From UBA7692 sp964552715 (lineage in GTDB: Bacteria; Bacteroidota; Bacteroidia; Chitinophagales; LD1): a stretch of DNA of 29,380 nucleotides. The stretch covers positions 1 to 29,380 of the forward strand of contig CAZKHZ010000014.1 in assembly GCA_964552715.1 (NCBI GenBank). Reading direction: 5' to 3'. The position numbers and the translations under genes were made by a program. Positions 22,604 through 29,380 of this stretch are shown here, one piece after another (position 1 is the first letter of the stretch; each line of letters starts with the position of its first letter). The notes below the pieces were generated by a model. The model did not search any database, was not told where the DNA came from, and worked only from the letters and a program-made list of their open reading frames with translations.

Positions 22604-22819
22604 ATGAAATCTGCTGGAATTGTTATCCTTATTATAGGATTAATATTTATGTTTTATACGGGATTTAATTTCGTTACAAAAAAGAAGGTTGTTGAAATTG
22701 GGAATTTGGAAATTACACGGGATAAGAATCATTTTGTAACATGGTCTCCCATAGCTGGAGTTATATTAATTGTTATTGGTGGAGGTCTTTATTTCTATGC
22801 TTCAAAAAAAGAAAATTGA
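22604..22819 (+). CDS. Small two-segment membrane protein (DUF3185-like)
   Basis: 71 residues with two membrane segments, IVILIIGLIFMFYTGFNFV at the start and IAGVILIVIGGGLYFYAS at the end, joined by a charged loop VTKKKVVEIGNLEITRDKNH that contains the conserved-looking phrase NLEITRDKNH. The layout resembles the DUF3185-type small membrane proteins that occur in Bacteroidota stress loci; the family name is a suggestion. The stop codon and the start of the next gene are 2 bp apart, so the two are translationally coupled. Confidence 0.75.
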   Translation: MKSAGIVILIIGLIFMFYTGFNFVTKKKVVEIGNLEITRDKNHFVTWSPIAGVILIVIGGGLYFYASKKEN

Positions 22820-22821
22820 TT

Positions 22822-23565
22822 ATGAAAGTTCTACAAATAATTTGTTTTTTATCGGTGGTTTTTATTTCAAATGTATTGTCGCAGGATAATCCATTTGTAG
22901 TTGATGTTGCGCCCCGAATTACAAACGGAGATACACAGATTTCCTTTGTTGCCTTGATTCCTGATGCAAATCTTAGTTCAACTGAGGCTAAATGGCTAAA
23001 GTATATAGCTAAGGGTACTAGAGGCAAGGCAACTTTTATAAATGGGATTTACCTTCAAACAGGCGCATTGAATCCAGAAGTTTCTCTAAAACCTTTTGAT
23101 GTTAATAGTAAGTTGACGAACAAGAATAGTGGTGTGCAACTATCTGTTTGGATAGATCAAAACGGTATGCCTTTCAGAGGAGATGGCACTAAGAATAATG
23201 GAGATTTGGCAGTTCAAAATTATGTACGTGAATTTGCGGTAAAAGAGTATAGAGCTATTCTAAACAAACAATTCATTGAAGCACAGAAAAATTTAAGGAT
23301 TTTGGAAAGTGATTATGCTCAATTGCGTAAAAATAATTTAAGCAAAACCAATAAGCTCCAAGTTGTTGATTCAAATGCTTATGCAACTGCTGATTCAAAA
23401 TTAGATTCCCGCAATTCAAAAAAAGGTAAGCATAATAAAAAGGGCGTGCTTGCAGAAGGTGATACTGATAGAATGCAGGAGCAGTTGGCGTACAAATCGG
23501 TTGAAATTGAATCGCAAAAAAAGACCATCAGCGATACAAAGGTGAAGCTGGTTGAAATACGATAA
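22822..23565 (+). CDS. Secreted protein of an uncharacterised Bacteroidota type
   Basis: 247 residues from the ATG at 22822; the longer frame open from 22741 overlaps the previous gene and lacks a signal peptide at its start. Signal peptide MKVLQIICFLSVVFISNVLS, cleaved before QDNPF. Residues ~25-135 form a beta-rich part (APRITNGDTQISFVALIPDA, then WLKYIAKGTRGKATFINGIY, VQLSVWIDQNGMPFRGDGTK). Residues ~145-180 are a coiled coil (YRAILNKQFIEAQKNLRILE). The rest is a charged, low-complexity region (SRNSKKGKHNKKG) and a final helix. The beta part followed by coiled coil recalls an uncharacterised Bacteroidota secreted family. No enzymatic motif is seen. It is coupled to the small membrane protein gene before it. 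Confidence 0.75.
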   Translation: MKVLQIICFLSVVFISNVLSQDNPFVVDVAPRITNGDTQISFVALIPDANLSSTEAKWLKYIAKGTRGKATFINGIYLQTGALNPEVSLKPFDVNSKLTNKNSGVQLSVWIDQNGMPFRGDGTKNNGDLAVQNYVREFAVKEYRAILNKQFIEAQKNLRILESDYAQLRKNNLSKTNKLQVVDSNAYATADSKLDSRNSKKGKHNKKGVLAEGDTDRMQEQLAYKSVEIESQKKTISDTKVKLVEIR

Positions 23566-23666
23566 GCAAGTCCCAATATTTGTTGCTGGTGCGCATTATG
23601 TTTACTAAGAAGTGTAAATGCGATAGTTTATGAGTATTATCGTGAACAAAAAACAGATAAACAATC

Positions 23667-23846
23667 ATGGAAAATAAGTTTGATGACGGACAATTGGTTT
23701 ATGCTAAGGCATATCCTGAAGTCAAATTGATTGTGAAAAGGGGAGTGGACAGAATGTATTACTGCAAAGTTGAATCACAACCAACCCTTAAAAGCCTAGT
23801 ATATTTTGAGCAAGATTTAGTTGCGGTAGAGACCGAAGAAGAGTAG
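23667..23846 (+). CDS. 59-residue conserved small protein
   Basis: ATG at 23667, TAG at 23844-23846. The sequence is MENKFDDGQLVYAKAYPEVK, LIVKRGVDRMYYCKVESQPT and so on, ending in EEE. The pattern F-x-DGQLVYAK...LIVKR-x-VDR-x-YYCKV...LVYFEQDLV is a compact beta-barrel-like (SH3-size) protein common in Bacteroidota; I recognise the type but know no function. There is a 101-bp gap from the secreted-protein gene. It lies between the stress module and efp and may be an independent gene. Confidence 0.8.
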   Translation: MENKFDDGQLVYAKAYPEVKLIVKRGVDRMYYCKVESQPTLKSLVYFEQDLVAVETEEE

Positions 23847-23867
23847 ATAAAAAACTTTACATCTAGT

Positions 23868-23909
23868 AAGGCTTATTGCAATTATCCATTTTGCAACCAC
23901 AAAAGCCTT
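23868..23909 (+). promoter_or_regulatory. Nested palindrome upstream of efp
   Basis: AAGGCTT (23868-23874) and AAGCCTT (23903-23909) form the outer arms; TTGCAA (23876-23881) and TTGCAA (23891-23896), itself palindromic, form the inner arms with a 9-base loop. No T run follows, so it is more likely an operator or leader hairpin than a terminator. It lies 49 bp before the efp start codon. Confidence 0.4.
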
Positions 23910-23958
23910 AAATACACAAATCTTCTTTATCCTTGCCCCGCAAAACAACAAATATAGT

Positions 23959-24519
23959 ATGGCAACTACAGCAGAGATTCGTAATGGATTGTGCATTGAA
24001 TGGAATCACGACATTTTTCAGTTTGTGGATTTCCAACACGTGAAACCCGGAAAAGGCAATGCATTCGTGCGCTGCAAAATGAAAAGCCTTCGTACAGGCA
24101 GGGTATTGGAACACACTTTTCCGTCAGGACATGACATTATCACAGCAAGAGTTGTTCGCAAGCCACATCAGTTTCTTTATTCAGATGATAATGGTTTTAA
24201 CTTTATGGATCAAGAAACTTTTGACCAGATTATTGTTGAAGGGAAAATGATTGAGAACAACGATTTGTTGAAGGAAGGTGATGTATGCGATGTGATACTT
24301 CACGAAGAGCAAAATTTGATTTTGGCGACAGAGCTTCCAAACTTTGTGGTGTTGGAAGTAACACAAGCCGACCCTAACGTGAAAGGAAATTCAGCTTCAA
24401 ACGTTACAAAAACATGTATTGTTGAAACAGGTGCAGTAATCAAAGTGCCAATGTTTGTAGAAGCAGGAAACAAAATAAAAATTGACGCAAGAACTAGAGC
24501 CTACATGGATAGAGCGTAA
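23959..24519 (+). CDS. efp: Elongation factor P
   Basis: 186 residues, the normal EF-P length. The lysine-bearing loop is HVKPGKGNAF with K32 as the position equivalent to E. coli K34. The OB-fold parts follow (GRVLEHTFPSGHDIITARVV, YSDDNGFNFMDQETFDQI, and the C-terminal ETGAVIKVPMFVEAGNKIKI with RTRAYMDRA). EF-P relieves ribosomes stalled at polyproline. No EpmA-type partner gene for lysine modification is visible in the window, though it may lie elsewhere. It is followed by accB and accC, a common Bacteroidota grouping, but a hairpin (24578-24604) lies between. Confidence 0.98.
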   Translation: MATTAEIRNGLCIEWNHDIFQFVDFQHVKPGKGNAFVRCKMKSLRTGRVLEHTFPSGHDIITARVVRKPHQFLYSDDNGFNFMDQETFDQIIVEGKMIENNDLLKEGDVCDVILHEEQNLILATELPNFVVLEVTQADPNVKGNSASNVTKTCIVETGAVIKVPMFVEAGNKIKIDARTRAYMDRA

Positions 24520-24577
24520 TTATCGGCTAAGTTTTCAGCCTAAAATTATTCAAAAACAGAATTAGGATTACATTCAC

Positions 24578-24604
24578 AATCCCACCAAAGGGCGGGATTT
24601 GTTT
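24578..24604 (+). terminator. Hairpin between efp and accB
   Basis: AATCCC (24578-24583) and GGGATT (24594-24599) pair, extended by an inner CC/GG after an A/C mismatch, around the loop AAAG; TTTGTTT follows. This is a plausible terminator or attenuator ahead of accB, 22 bp before its start. Confidence 0.55.
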
Positions 24605-24625
24605 CAAACGCAAAATTCAACTTAA

Positions 24626-25117
24626 ATGGAATTCAAAGAAATACAGGAACTCATCAAATTGGTGAGTAAAAGCAATATCAGCGGCTTGAAAATCAAGCAA
24701 GGAGATTTTGAAATAAAGATTAGTAACAAAGGCGATGAAGTTTACACCAATGGTGTGCCAGTTGCTGTTCAGCAAATGCCAGTTTTTCAACCTCAAACTG
24801 TTACTTCAACTGTTGCTCAGCCTACTCCTGCCGAAGCTACTGCGGCAAAGCAAGACGCTGAACCGGCAAATAGTTTCACTTTTAAGTCGCCAATGATTGG
24901 TACTTTCTATCGCAAACCAACACCAGATAAGGATGTGTTTGTGAAAGTAGGTGATGTGATTAAAAACGGTGATGTGTTATGTGTGATTGAAGCAATGAAA
25001 TTGTTTAATGAAATAGAGTTTGATGGAGGTGAAGGACGCGTTATAAAAATTCTTGCCGAAGATTCATCGCCTGTTGAATACGACCAACCTCTTTTCTTAA
25101 TCGAAAAAGTTAATTAG
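24626..25117 (+). CDS. accB: Biotin carboxyl carrier protein of acetyl-CoA carboxylase
   Basis: 163 residues. The N-terminal helix (MEFKEIQELIKLVSKSNISG) and strand are followed by an Ala/Pro/Gln/Thr-rich linker (~50-85), then the biotinyl domain starting SPMIGTFYRKPTPDKDVFVK. The biotinylation motif is IEAMKLFNEI with K125. BCCP carries carboxybiotin between biotin carboxylase and carboxyltransferase in the first committed step of fatty acid synthesis. It lies 36 bp before accC, with a repeat-containing spacer. Confidence 0.98.
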   Translation: MEFKEIQELIKLVSKSNISGLKIKQGDFEIKISNKGDEVYTNGVPVAVQQMPVFQPQTVTSTVAQPTPAEATAAKQDAEPANSFTFKSPMIGTFYRKPTPDKDVFVKVGDVIKNGDVLCVIEAMKLFNEIEFDGGEGRVIKILAEDSSPVEYDQPLFLIEKVN

Positions 25118-25150
25118 CTGATTAGCTAATTAGCCAATTAGCTAATTGAT
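25111..25150. repeat. ATTAGCTA-type microsatellite between accB and accC
   Basis: The spacer reads TAATTAGCTGATTAGCTAAT followed by TAGCCAATTAGCTAATTG: four tandem copies of an AATTAGCT-like unit, overlapping as palindromes. It includes the accB stop codon and ends just before the accC ATG. It could form a weak AT-rich hairpin, but no T run makes it a terminator. Confidence 0.6.
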
Positions 25151-25153
25151 TAT

Positions 25154-26521
25154 ATGTTTAAAAAAGTATTGATAGCCAATCGCGGAGAAATTGCCTTGCG
25201 CATTATTCGTACCTGTCGCGAAATGGGCATTAAAACAGTAGCTGTTTATTCTACTGCCGATAGAGATTCATTGCATGTGCGCTTTGCCGATGAAGCAATT
25301 TGCATTGGTCCGCCAAGAGGCAAAGACTCTTACCTTAACATTCAAAATATTATGGCTGCGGCAGAACTTACTGCGGCAGATGCTATTCACCCGGGTTATG
25401 GCTTCTTGGCAGAAAATGCAGTATTTGCTGAAACCTGCGCTAAGTATGGTATCAAATTTATTGGACCCACCGCAGCTCATATTCGTGCTATGGGTGATAA
25501 AATAACTGCAAAGGAAACGATGATAAAAGCAGGCGTGCCATGCATTCCGGGTAGTGATGGTTTGATTGAATCAATTGCGGATGCAAAAAGGCTCGCTAAA
25601 AAAATCGGTTATCCTGTTATTCTGAAAGCTACTGCAGGTGGTGGTGGAAAGGGAATGCGTATTGTGCGTGAGGAAAGTGAAATTGAACGTGCTTTCAACA
25701 CTGCCAAAACAGAAGCTGGTGCAGCCTTTGGTAATGATGGCATGTATGTGGAGAAATTTATCGAAGAGCCACATCACATCGAAATTCAAGTTGCAGGCGA
25801 TCAATATGGCGGTGCTACACATTTAAGCGAAAGAGATTGCAGTGTGCAACGCAGACATCAAAAATTGGTGGAGGAAGCACCTTCGCCATTTATAGATGAG
25901 AAGATTAGAAAGAAAATGGGCGATGCGGCTGTGAAAGCTGTGGAAGCCATTAAATATGAAAGTGTAGGAACTATAGAATTCTTGGTTGATAAGCACAAGA
26001 ATTTTTACTTCATGGAAATGAACACGCGTATTCAAGTAGAACATCCGGTGACAGAAGAGGTGATGGATTTCGATTTGATTAAGGAGCAGATTCTGATTGC
26101 TGCGGGACAGAAAATTTCGGGTGTAAAATATTTTCCTGATAAAATGCACGCCATAGAATGCCGTGTAAATGCCGAAGACCCGTTTAATAATTTCGCCCCA
26201 AGCCCAGGAAAAATCACTGCGCTGCATACCCCAAAAGGTTATGGAGTGCGCGTGGATACACACATTTATGCTGGTTATACCATTCCGCCATATTATGATT
26301 CATTGCTAGCAAAAGTTATTTGCCGTGCCAAAACACGCGAAGAATGTATTGTGAAAATGAGACGTTCCATGCAGGAATTTATCATTGAAGGGGTGAAAAC
26401 AACCATCCCATTTCACTTAGCTTTAATTGAGAACGCAGAATTCCGTTCTGGAAATTACGATACTGGTCTTCTTGATAGATTTGACTTTGTGAGTGCTATG
26501 AGAGAGATGAAATCAGAGTAA
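25154..26521 (+). CDS. accC: Biotin carboxylase subunit of acetyl-CoA carboxylase
   Basis: 455 residues, standard length. Biotin carboxylase N-domain from KVLIANRGEIALRIIRTCRE, the ATP-grasp domain with the glycine-rich loop LKATAGGGGKGMRIV, EEPHHIEIQVAGDQYGGATH and RDCSVQRRHQKLVEEAPSPF, and the catalytic segment FMEMNTRIQVEHPVTEEV (near residue 285) with the Glu/Arg pair. The C-domain is RVNAEDPFNNFAPSPGKITA and the following YAGYTIPPYYDSLLAKVI. It carboxylates biotin on BCCP using ATP and bicarbonate. The carboxyltransferase genes (accA, accD) are elsewhere. Confidence 0.98.
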   Translation: MFKKVLIANRGEIALRIIRTCREMGIKTVAVYSTADRDSLHVRFADEAICIGPPRGKDSYLNIQNIMAAAELTAADAIHPGYGFLAENAVFAETCAKYGIKFIGPTAAHIRAMGDKITAKETMIKAGVPCIPGSDGLIESIADAKRLAKKIGYPVILKATAGGGGKGMRIVREESEIERAFNTAKTEAGAAFGNDGMYVEKFIEEPHHIEIQVAGDQYGGATHLSERDCSVQRRHQKLVEEAPSPFIDEKIRKKMGDAAVKAVEAIKYESVGTIEFLVDKHKNFYFMEMNTRIQVEHPVTEEVMDFDLIKEQILIAAGQKISGVKYFPDKMHAIECRVNAEDPFNNFAPSPGKITALHTPKGYGVRVDTHIYAGYTIPPYYDSLLAKVICRAKTREECIVKMRRSMQEFIIEGVKTTIPFHLALIENAEFRSGNYDTGLLDRFDFVSAMREMKSE

Positions 26522-26580
26522 TTTTATTTGTAGCTATTCAACATAGCTAACTCTGCATTTCTTTTTCCTAATTCGCGGTT

Positions 26581-27897
26581 GTGGAATCAACGCTTTTGCC
26601 CATTGATGATATTGAACGATTTAAGCAACAGGCTTTGCTTTGGGCAAATCAATTTCCGGTTTGTTGTTTGTTAGATAACAACAGCTACACCAACAATAAG
26701 TATCAAAGTATGGAGTGGAAATTAGCAGTTGATGCACTTGATTCTGTTTCAGAAAATTCGGGCAAGGCTTTTGAAAAACTGAAGTCATTTCAAGCAAATA
26801 AAACCGCTGATATTTTTGGTTTCTTTTCTTATGAATTGAAAAATGAAGTTGAAGCATTACACTCGCGCAACCCCGACAAATTAGCGTTCCCGCATCTGTA
26901 TTTTTTTCAACCAAGATATGTGCTTGCTATTGAGCAAAACAAAGTGCGCATCAATCGCAATTACCCCGAAGCATTTAATATTGTAGAGCAGATAGTGAAC
27001 TACAAGCCACAGCACAAAGAATCTACTGAAGCACATCTTCAATTGCGCACTTCGAGGGCAGATTACCTCAATAATATTAGCATCATTAAGCAAAAAATTG
27101 TGGAAGGTGATTTCTATGAAATGAATTATTGCATTGAGGAATTTGACGATAATGTAACGATAAATCCTGTTGAAGTTTTTCAAAAATTAAATGCTATTGC
27201 GAAGGCTCCGTTCAGCAGCTTTTTTAAATTAAACGATAAGTATCTTTTGTGTGCAAGTCCCGAAAGATTTTTAAAAAAGGAAGGGGCTAAATTGATTTCT
27301 CAACCGATAAAAGGCACTGTGAAAAAAGGTGCTTCGGATGCTGAAAATGAATTGCTGAAAATGCAATTGCAACAGAACGAAAAGGAGCGAGCGGAAAATG
27401 TGATGATAGTGGATTTGGTACGCAATGATTTGGCGCGCTCATGTAAGCCAGCTAGTGTACAAGTTGAGGAATTGTGCGGCATCTATGAGTTTGAGACTGT
27501 TCATCAAATGATTTCAACGGTTACAGCCGAGCTGCGCAGCGAGGTGCATTTTACAGATGCTATTCGTAACGCTTTTCCGATGGGTAGCATGACGGGCGCG
27601 CCTAAGGTAGAAGTGATGAAAACCATTGATGCAATGGAAGATTTTCAGCGCGGTTTGTATTCGGGTTCGGTAGGTTATATTTCGCCTCAGGGCGACTTCG
27701 ATTTGAATGTGGTGATACGCAGCATTTTTTATAATTCAAGCAGCAAATATTTATCGTTGCGTGCCGGCAGTGCCATCACTTTCGATTCTAATGATGAGGC
27801 AGAATGGAGCGAAGTGATGTTGAAGCTGGAAGCACTTAAAAAGAGTCTTAAAGTTGATGTAAAGGGACGAGGGACGGAGAACGAGGGGCGTCAATAG
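26581..27897 (+). CDS. pabB: Aminodeoxychorismate synthase component I (PabB-like)
   Basis: 438 residues, starting at a GTG (26581); no in-frame ATG is better placed, and the sequence after it (STLLPIDDIERFKQQALLWA) fits the normal start. The chorismate-binding domain shows QPIKGTVKKG with K244, where TrpE has PIAGT and PabB a lysine, then ENVMIVDLVRNDLARSCKPA, GIYEFETVHQMISTVTAELR, FPMGSMTGAPKVEVMKTID and RGLYSGSVGYISPQGDFDLN. The lysine is the main reason for PabB over anthranilate synthase. It makes aminodeoxychorismate for folate with a PabA glutaminase that is not encoded here. The last residues (KGRGTENEGRQ) are encoded by GGGACGAGG-like repeats and are probably not functional. Confidence 0.93.
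   Translation: MESTLLPIDDIERFKQQALLWANQFPVCCLLDNNSYTNNKYQSMEWKLAVDALDSVSENSGKAFEKLKSFQANKTADIFGFFSYELKNEVEALHSRNPDKLAFPHLYFFQPRYVLAIEQNKVRINRNYPEAFNIVEQIVNYKPQHKESTEAHLQLRTSRADYLNNISIIKQKIVEGDFYEMNYCIEEFDDNVTINPVEVFQKLNAIAKAPFSSFFKLNDKYLLCASPERFLKKEGAKLISQPIKGTVKKGASDAENELLKMQLQQNEKERAENVMIVDLVRNDLARSCKPASVQVEELCGIYEFETVHQMISTVTAELRSEVHFTDAIRNAFPMGSMTGAPKVEVMKTIDAMEDFQRGLYSGSVGYISPQGDFDLNVVIRSIFYNSSSKYLSLRAGSAITFDSNDEAEWSEVMLKLEALKKSLKVDVKGRGTENEGRQ
27864..27890 (+). repeat. GGGACGAG-type repeat in the pabB tail
   Basis: GGGACGAGGGACGGAGAACG followed by AGGGGCG: three GGGACG-A/G-like units inside the last 12 codons of pabB. The G-rich composition is unlike the rest of the gene. It resembles short intergenic GGGACGAG repeats seen in Bacteroidota (recalled). 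It extends or replaces the original C-terminus. Confidence 0.45.
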
Positions 27898-27926
27898 CAC
27901 ATGAAAGGGGAAAGGGAAAACGTGAT

Positions 27927-28838
27927 TTACTTGTTACTGAACTTGAACAAAAAATCTTTCTCTTCTTTTGATAAACTATCGTAGCCTGAGCGCGAAATTT
28001 TATCCAATATTTCATCCACTTGCACTTGTTCGTCTTCGGTTCTTTTGATGGTGGTAGTTGTAGTTGCCGAGCCGATGGTTAGGTTTCTTTTGCCTTCGTA
28101 TTTCAGCACACTTTGTTTTTGTTTATTGAATTGCGAAGACACCATTTCGGCAAAGGCGCCAATGGGTTTACCTGCATCCACACCGCTGCGCAAACCTTTT
28201 ATAAAAAGCCATCCGCATATTGCACCGCCAATGTGCGCGATGTAGCCACCAGCATTGCCGTTGGGGATGCTAAGAATATCAATTAGTAGCGAAACAAATG
28301 CGATGTATTTGATTTTTACATCGCCTAAAAACATTAGCCGCACTTCATAATCAGGGTTGAGCGTAACGGCTGCAAACACAATTGCCAACACACTTGCAGA
28401 GGCTCCCAACATCATTGAAATAGGTAGCGCATCTTTAAAAACAGGCAGTAAATTGAAGGATGCCACATACAATACTGCGCCCGAAATTCCACCGAGTAAA
28501 TACAGCGGCAATATTTTTTTGTCACCTAAATACAACATAAAAATATCGCCAAACCAAAACAGCCAAAGCATATTAAAAAGTATATGGAAAAACCCTTCAT
28601 GCAAAAACATGTAAGTGAGAATCGTCCAAGGTTGTTTTATCAATTTGGGTAGGTAGGCGGGCATAGAAAGCTGTGCAATTATTTGCGGATATAGCTCTTT
28701 GCTTTGCACAAAGAATAGGGCTAAAACAATCAGCTTTACAACAACAAAAATCAACGCGTTTACAAAAATTAATTTCGTAACCATGTTGCCCGCGCGGTAG
28801 CGGTATTTTAAGTCGTCATAAATAGATGTTCCGTTCAT
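27927..28838 (-). CDS. Rhomboid-family intramembrane serine protease
   Basis: 303 residues. Six or so membrane segments: VTKLIFVNALIFVVVKLIVL, WTILTYMFLHEGFFHILFNM, then the catalytic region LGASASVLAIVFAAV with S147 (GxS motif of G145-A146-S147) and YIAHIGGAICGW with H202. The early HILFNM box (H85, N89) matches the rhomboid HxxxN oxyanion region. The serine-histidine dyad is intact. The C-terminal ~90 residues are cytosolic and end with a helical DEILDKISRSGYDSLSKEEK-type module (DUF6576-like), common in Bacteroidota rhomboids. Substrates are unknown. The gene converges on pabB. No partner gene is seen in the 542 bp upstream. Confidence 0.93.
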   Translation of the reverse strand: MNGTSIYDDLKYRYRAGNMVTKLIFVNALIFVVVKLIVLALFFVQSKELYPQIIAQLSMPAYLPKLIKQPWTILTYMFLHEGFFHILFNMLWLFWFGDIFMLYLGDKKILPLYLLGGISGAVLYVASFNLLPVFKDALPISMMLGASASVLAIVFAAVTLNPDYEVRLMFLGDVKIKYIAFVSLLIDILSIPNGNAGGYIAHIGGAICGWLFIKGLRSGVDAGKPIGAFAEMVSSQFNKQKQSVLKYEGKRNLTIGSATTTTTIKRTEDEQVQVDEILDKISRSGYDSLSKEEKDFLFKFSNK

Positions 28839-29192
28839 TGTTTTAGATTAAACAAAAATGCTGCGAAATGTTTGCATTCAGTATATACATAGATAAATAA
28901 AGTTTGCAGTTGGTTGCGAAAGCCGGGGTGTTAATGTTTCTAACTTACTGCCGAAACCTGTTGTTCCTCATCAGCTTTCCCTTCCTTTTTTGCTATAAAT
29001 CATCTCCAGATATTCTGGTTTATACAATTTTATTTTTTAAAAAAACTACCTCGTCCCAAGCACCACTTTTGCCAATTCGTCAGTTTTTGATAATAGGATT
29101 CACGGCTGTTTTGTGTTTTTAAAAATGAAATTCAAACTGATTTGGATGTCTAAGTCGCCATTTCCAAGTCAGAACAGGAACATTTAAAGTTA

Positions 29193-29380
29193 TGACATAA
29201 GTATTTGATGAAATGGCAAGTATATTTGTTAAAATGACACACCTATTTATTTCAATGACATAAAAATGTATCGGATTGTTTCAACAATAAGAAGAAATGA
29301 CAAAACAATAAGGTCTGCTGACACGAAAATATGGTCTTTTGACACAACAATATGATGTGCTGACACGACTATTTAATGAA
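29193..29380. repeat. 21-bp periodic direct repeat array, cut by window end
   Basis: Nine direct units start exactly every 21 bp at 29193, 29214, 29235, 29256, 29277, 29298, 29319, 29340 and 29361 (the last is cut by the window edge). Most begin TGACA (seven of nine) or TGGCA, followed by an A-rich part and AT at positions 11-12; example TGACACAACAATATGATGTG. Three further degenerate units fit the same phase at 29172, 29151 and 29130. Stops occur in all + frames. 21 bp is two helical turns, so the TGACA motif would face one side of the DNA. No gene is seen in 28839-29192. The nature of the array (binding array, iteron-like, or decayed repeat) is open. Confidence 0.85.

Noticed and set aside
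22741..22821. N-terminal extension of the secreted protein from 22741
   Set aside because: The extension overlaps the previous gene out of frame and would bury the signal peptide that begins at 22822.
23609..23640. GTGTAA upstream of the 59-residue gene as a regulon promoter
   Set aside because: The expected position 21-22 bp downstream reads ATCGTGAA or similar, without a TTTG box.
28904..29122. Open frame of 72 residues on the + strand upstream of the rhomboid gene
   Set aside because: It has no recognisable motif, sits in AT-rich intergenic DNA, is rich in Phe/Leu/Ser as expected for random AT-rich translation, and lacks a leader typical of the other genes.
29193..29380. CRISPR array reading of the 21-bp repeats
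   Set aside because: The repeats touch each other without unique spacers, are degenerate between units, and no cas gene is present.

Overview
The window looks like a chromosomal piece of a Bacteroidota bacterium, probably Chitinophagia/Sphingobacteriia-like; a finer placement is not supported. The signs are a type IX secretion (T9SS) C-terminal sorting domain on an 835-residue secreted protein, promoters of the Bacteroidota -7 type (TAnnTTTG), A-rich leaders instead of strong Shine-Dalgarno sites, and typical Bacteroidota neighbourhoods (SCO1/DUF420 respiratory genes, mlaEFD, efp-accB-accC). No rRNA, tRNA, CRISPR array, transposase or phage gene was seen.

Layout. 1-3180: an unrecognised secreted protein (+), then a minus-strand cytochrome-oxidase assembly operon (SCO1, DUF420, small Cys-containing membrane protein). 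3439-9011: a minus-strand stress block with a tandem UspA protein, cupin, two small CsbD-like proteins, OmpA-like lipoprotein, alpha/beta hydrolase, YflT-like glycine-zipper protein, FMN reductase and two disordered hydrophilic proteins. 9396-14532 (+): an outer-membrane beta-barrel, a repeat-rich T9SS cargo protein and a secreted beta-propeller. 14874-17757 (+): Dps, then the lipid-transport operon mlaE-mlaF-mlaD. 17836-21416 (+): a small protein, an AsmA-like DUF748 protein and a YihY/BrkB membrane protein. 21439-23846: a small AraC-type regulator (-) diverging from a second stress module (lmo0937-type peptide, Cys-rich lipoprotein, small membrane protein, secreted protein, 59-residue protein). 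23959-27897 (+): housekeeping genes efp, accB, accC and pabB. 27927-28838 (-): a rhomboid protease. 28839-29380: no gene, but a striking 21-bp-periodic repeat array that runs off the window edge.

How it fits together. The two stress modules lie about 13 kb apart but appear to share regulatory DNA. A GTGTAA hexamer placed 21-22 bp before an nAnnTTTG box precedes the OmpA gene, the hydrophilic-protein gene at 9011, the lmo0937-type gene at 22165 and the T9SS cargo gene at 11052. Degenerate copies precede the outer-membrane barrel and dps. A 29-bp element with 25 matching bases occurs upstream of both the OmpA operon and the lmo0937 operon; the second copy lies in the divergent region beside the AraC-type gene. 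The inferred model is an envelope/desiccation/oxidative-stress regulon controlled by this regulator, whose N-terminal HMA-like domain has lost one of its two metal-ligand cysteines. Function assignments come from motif reading only; no database search was run.
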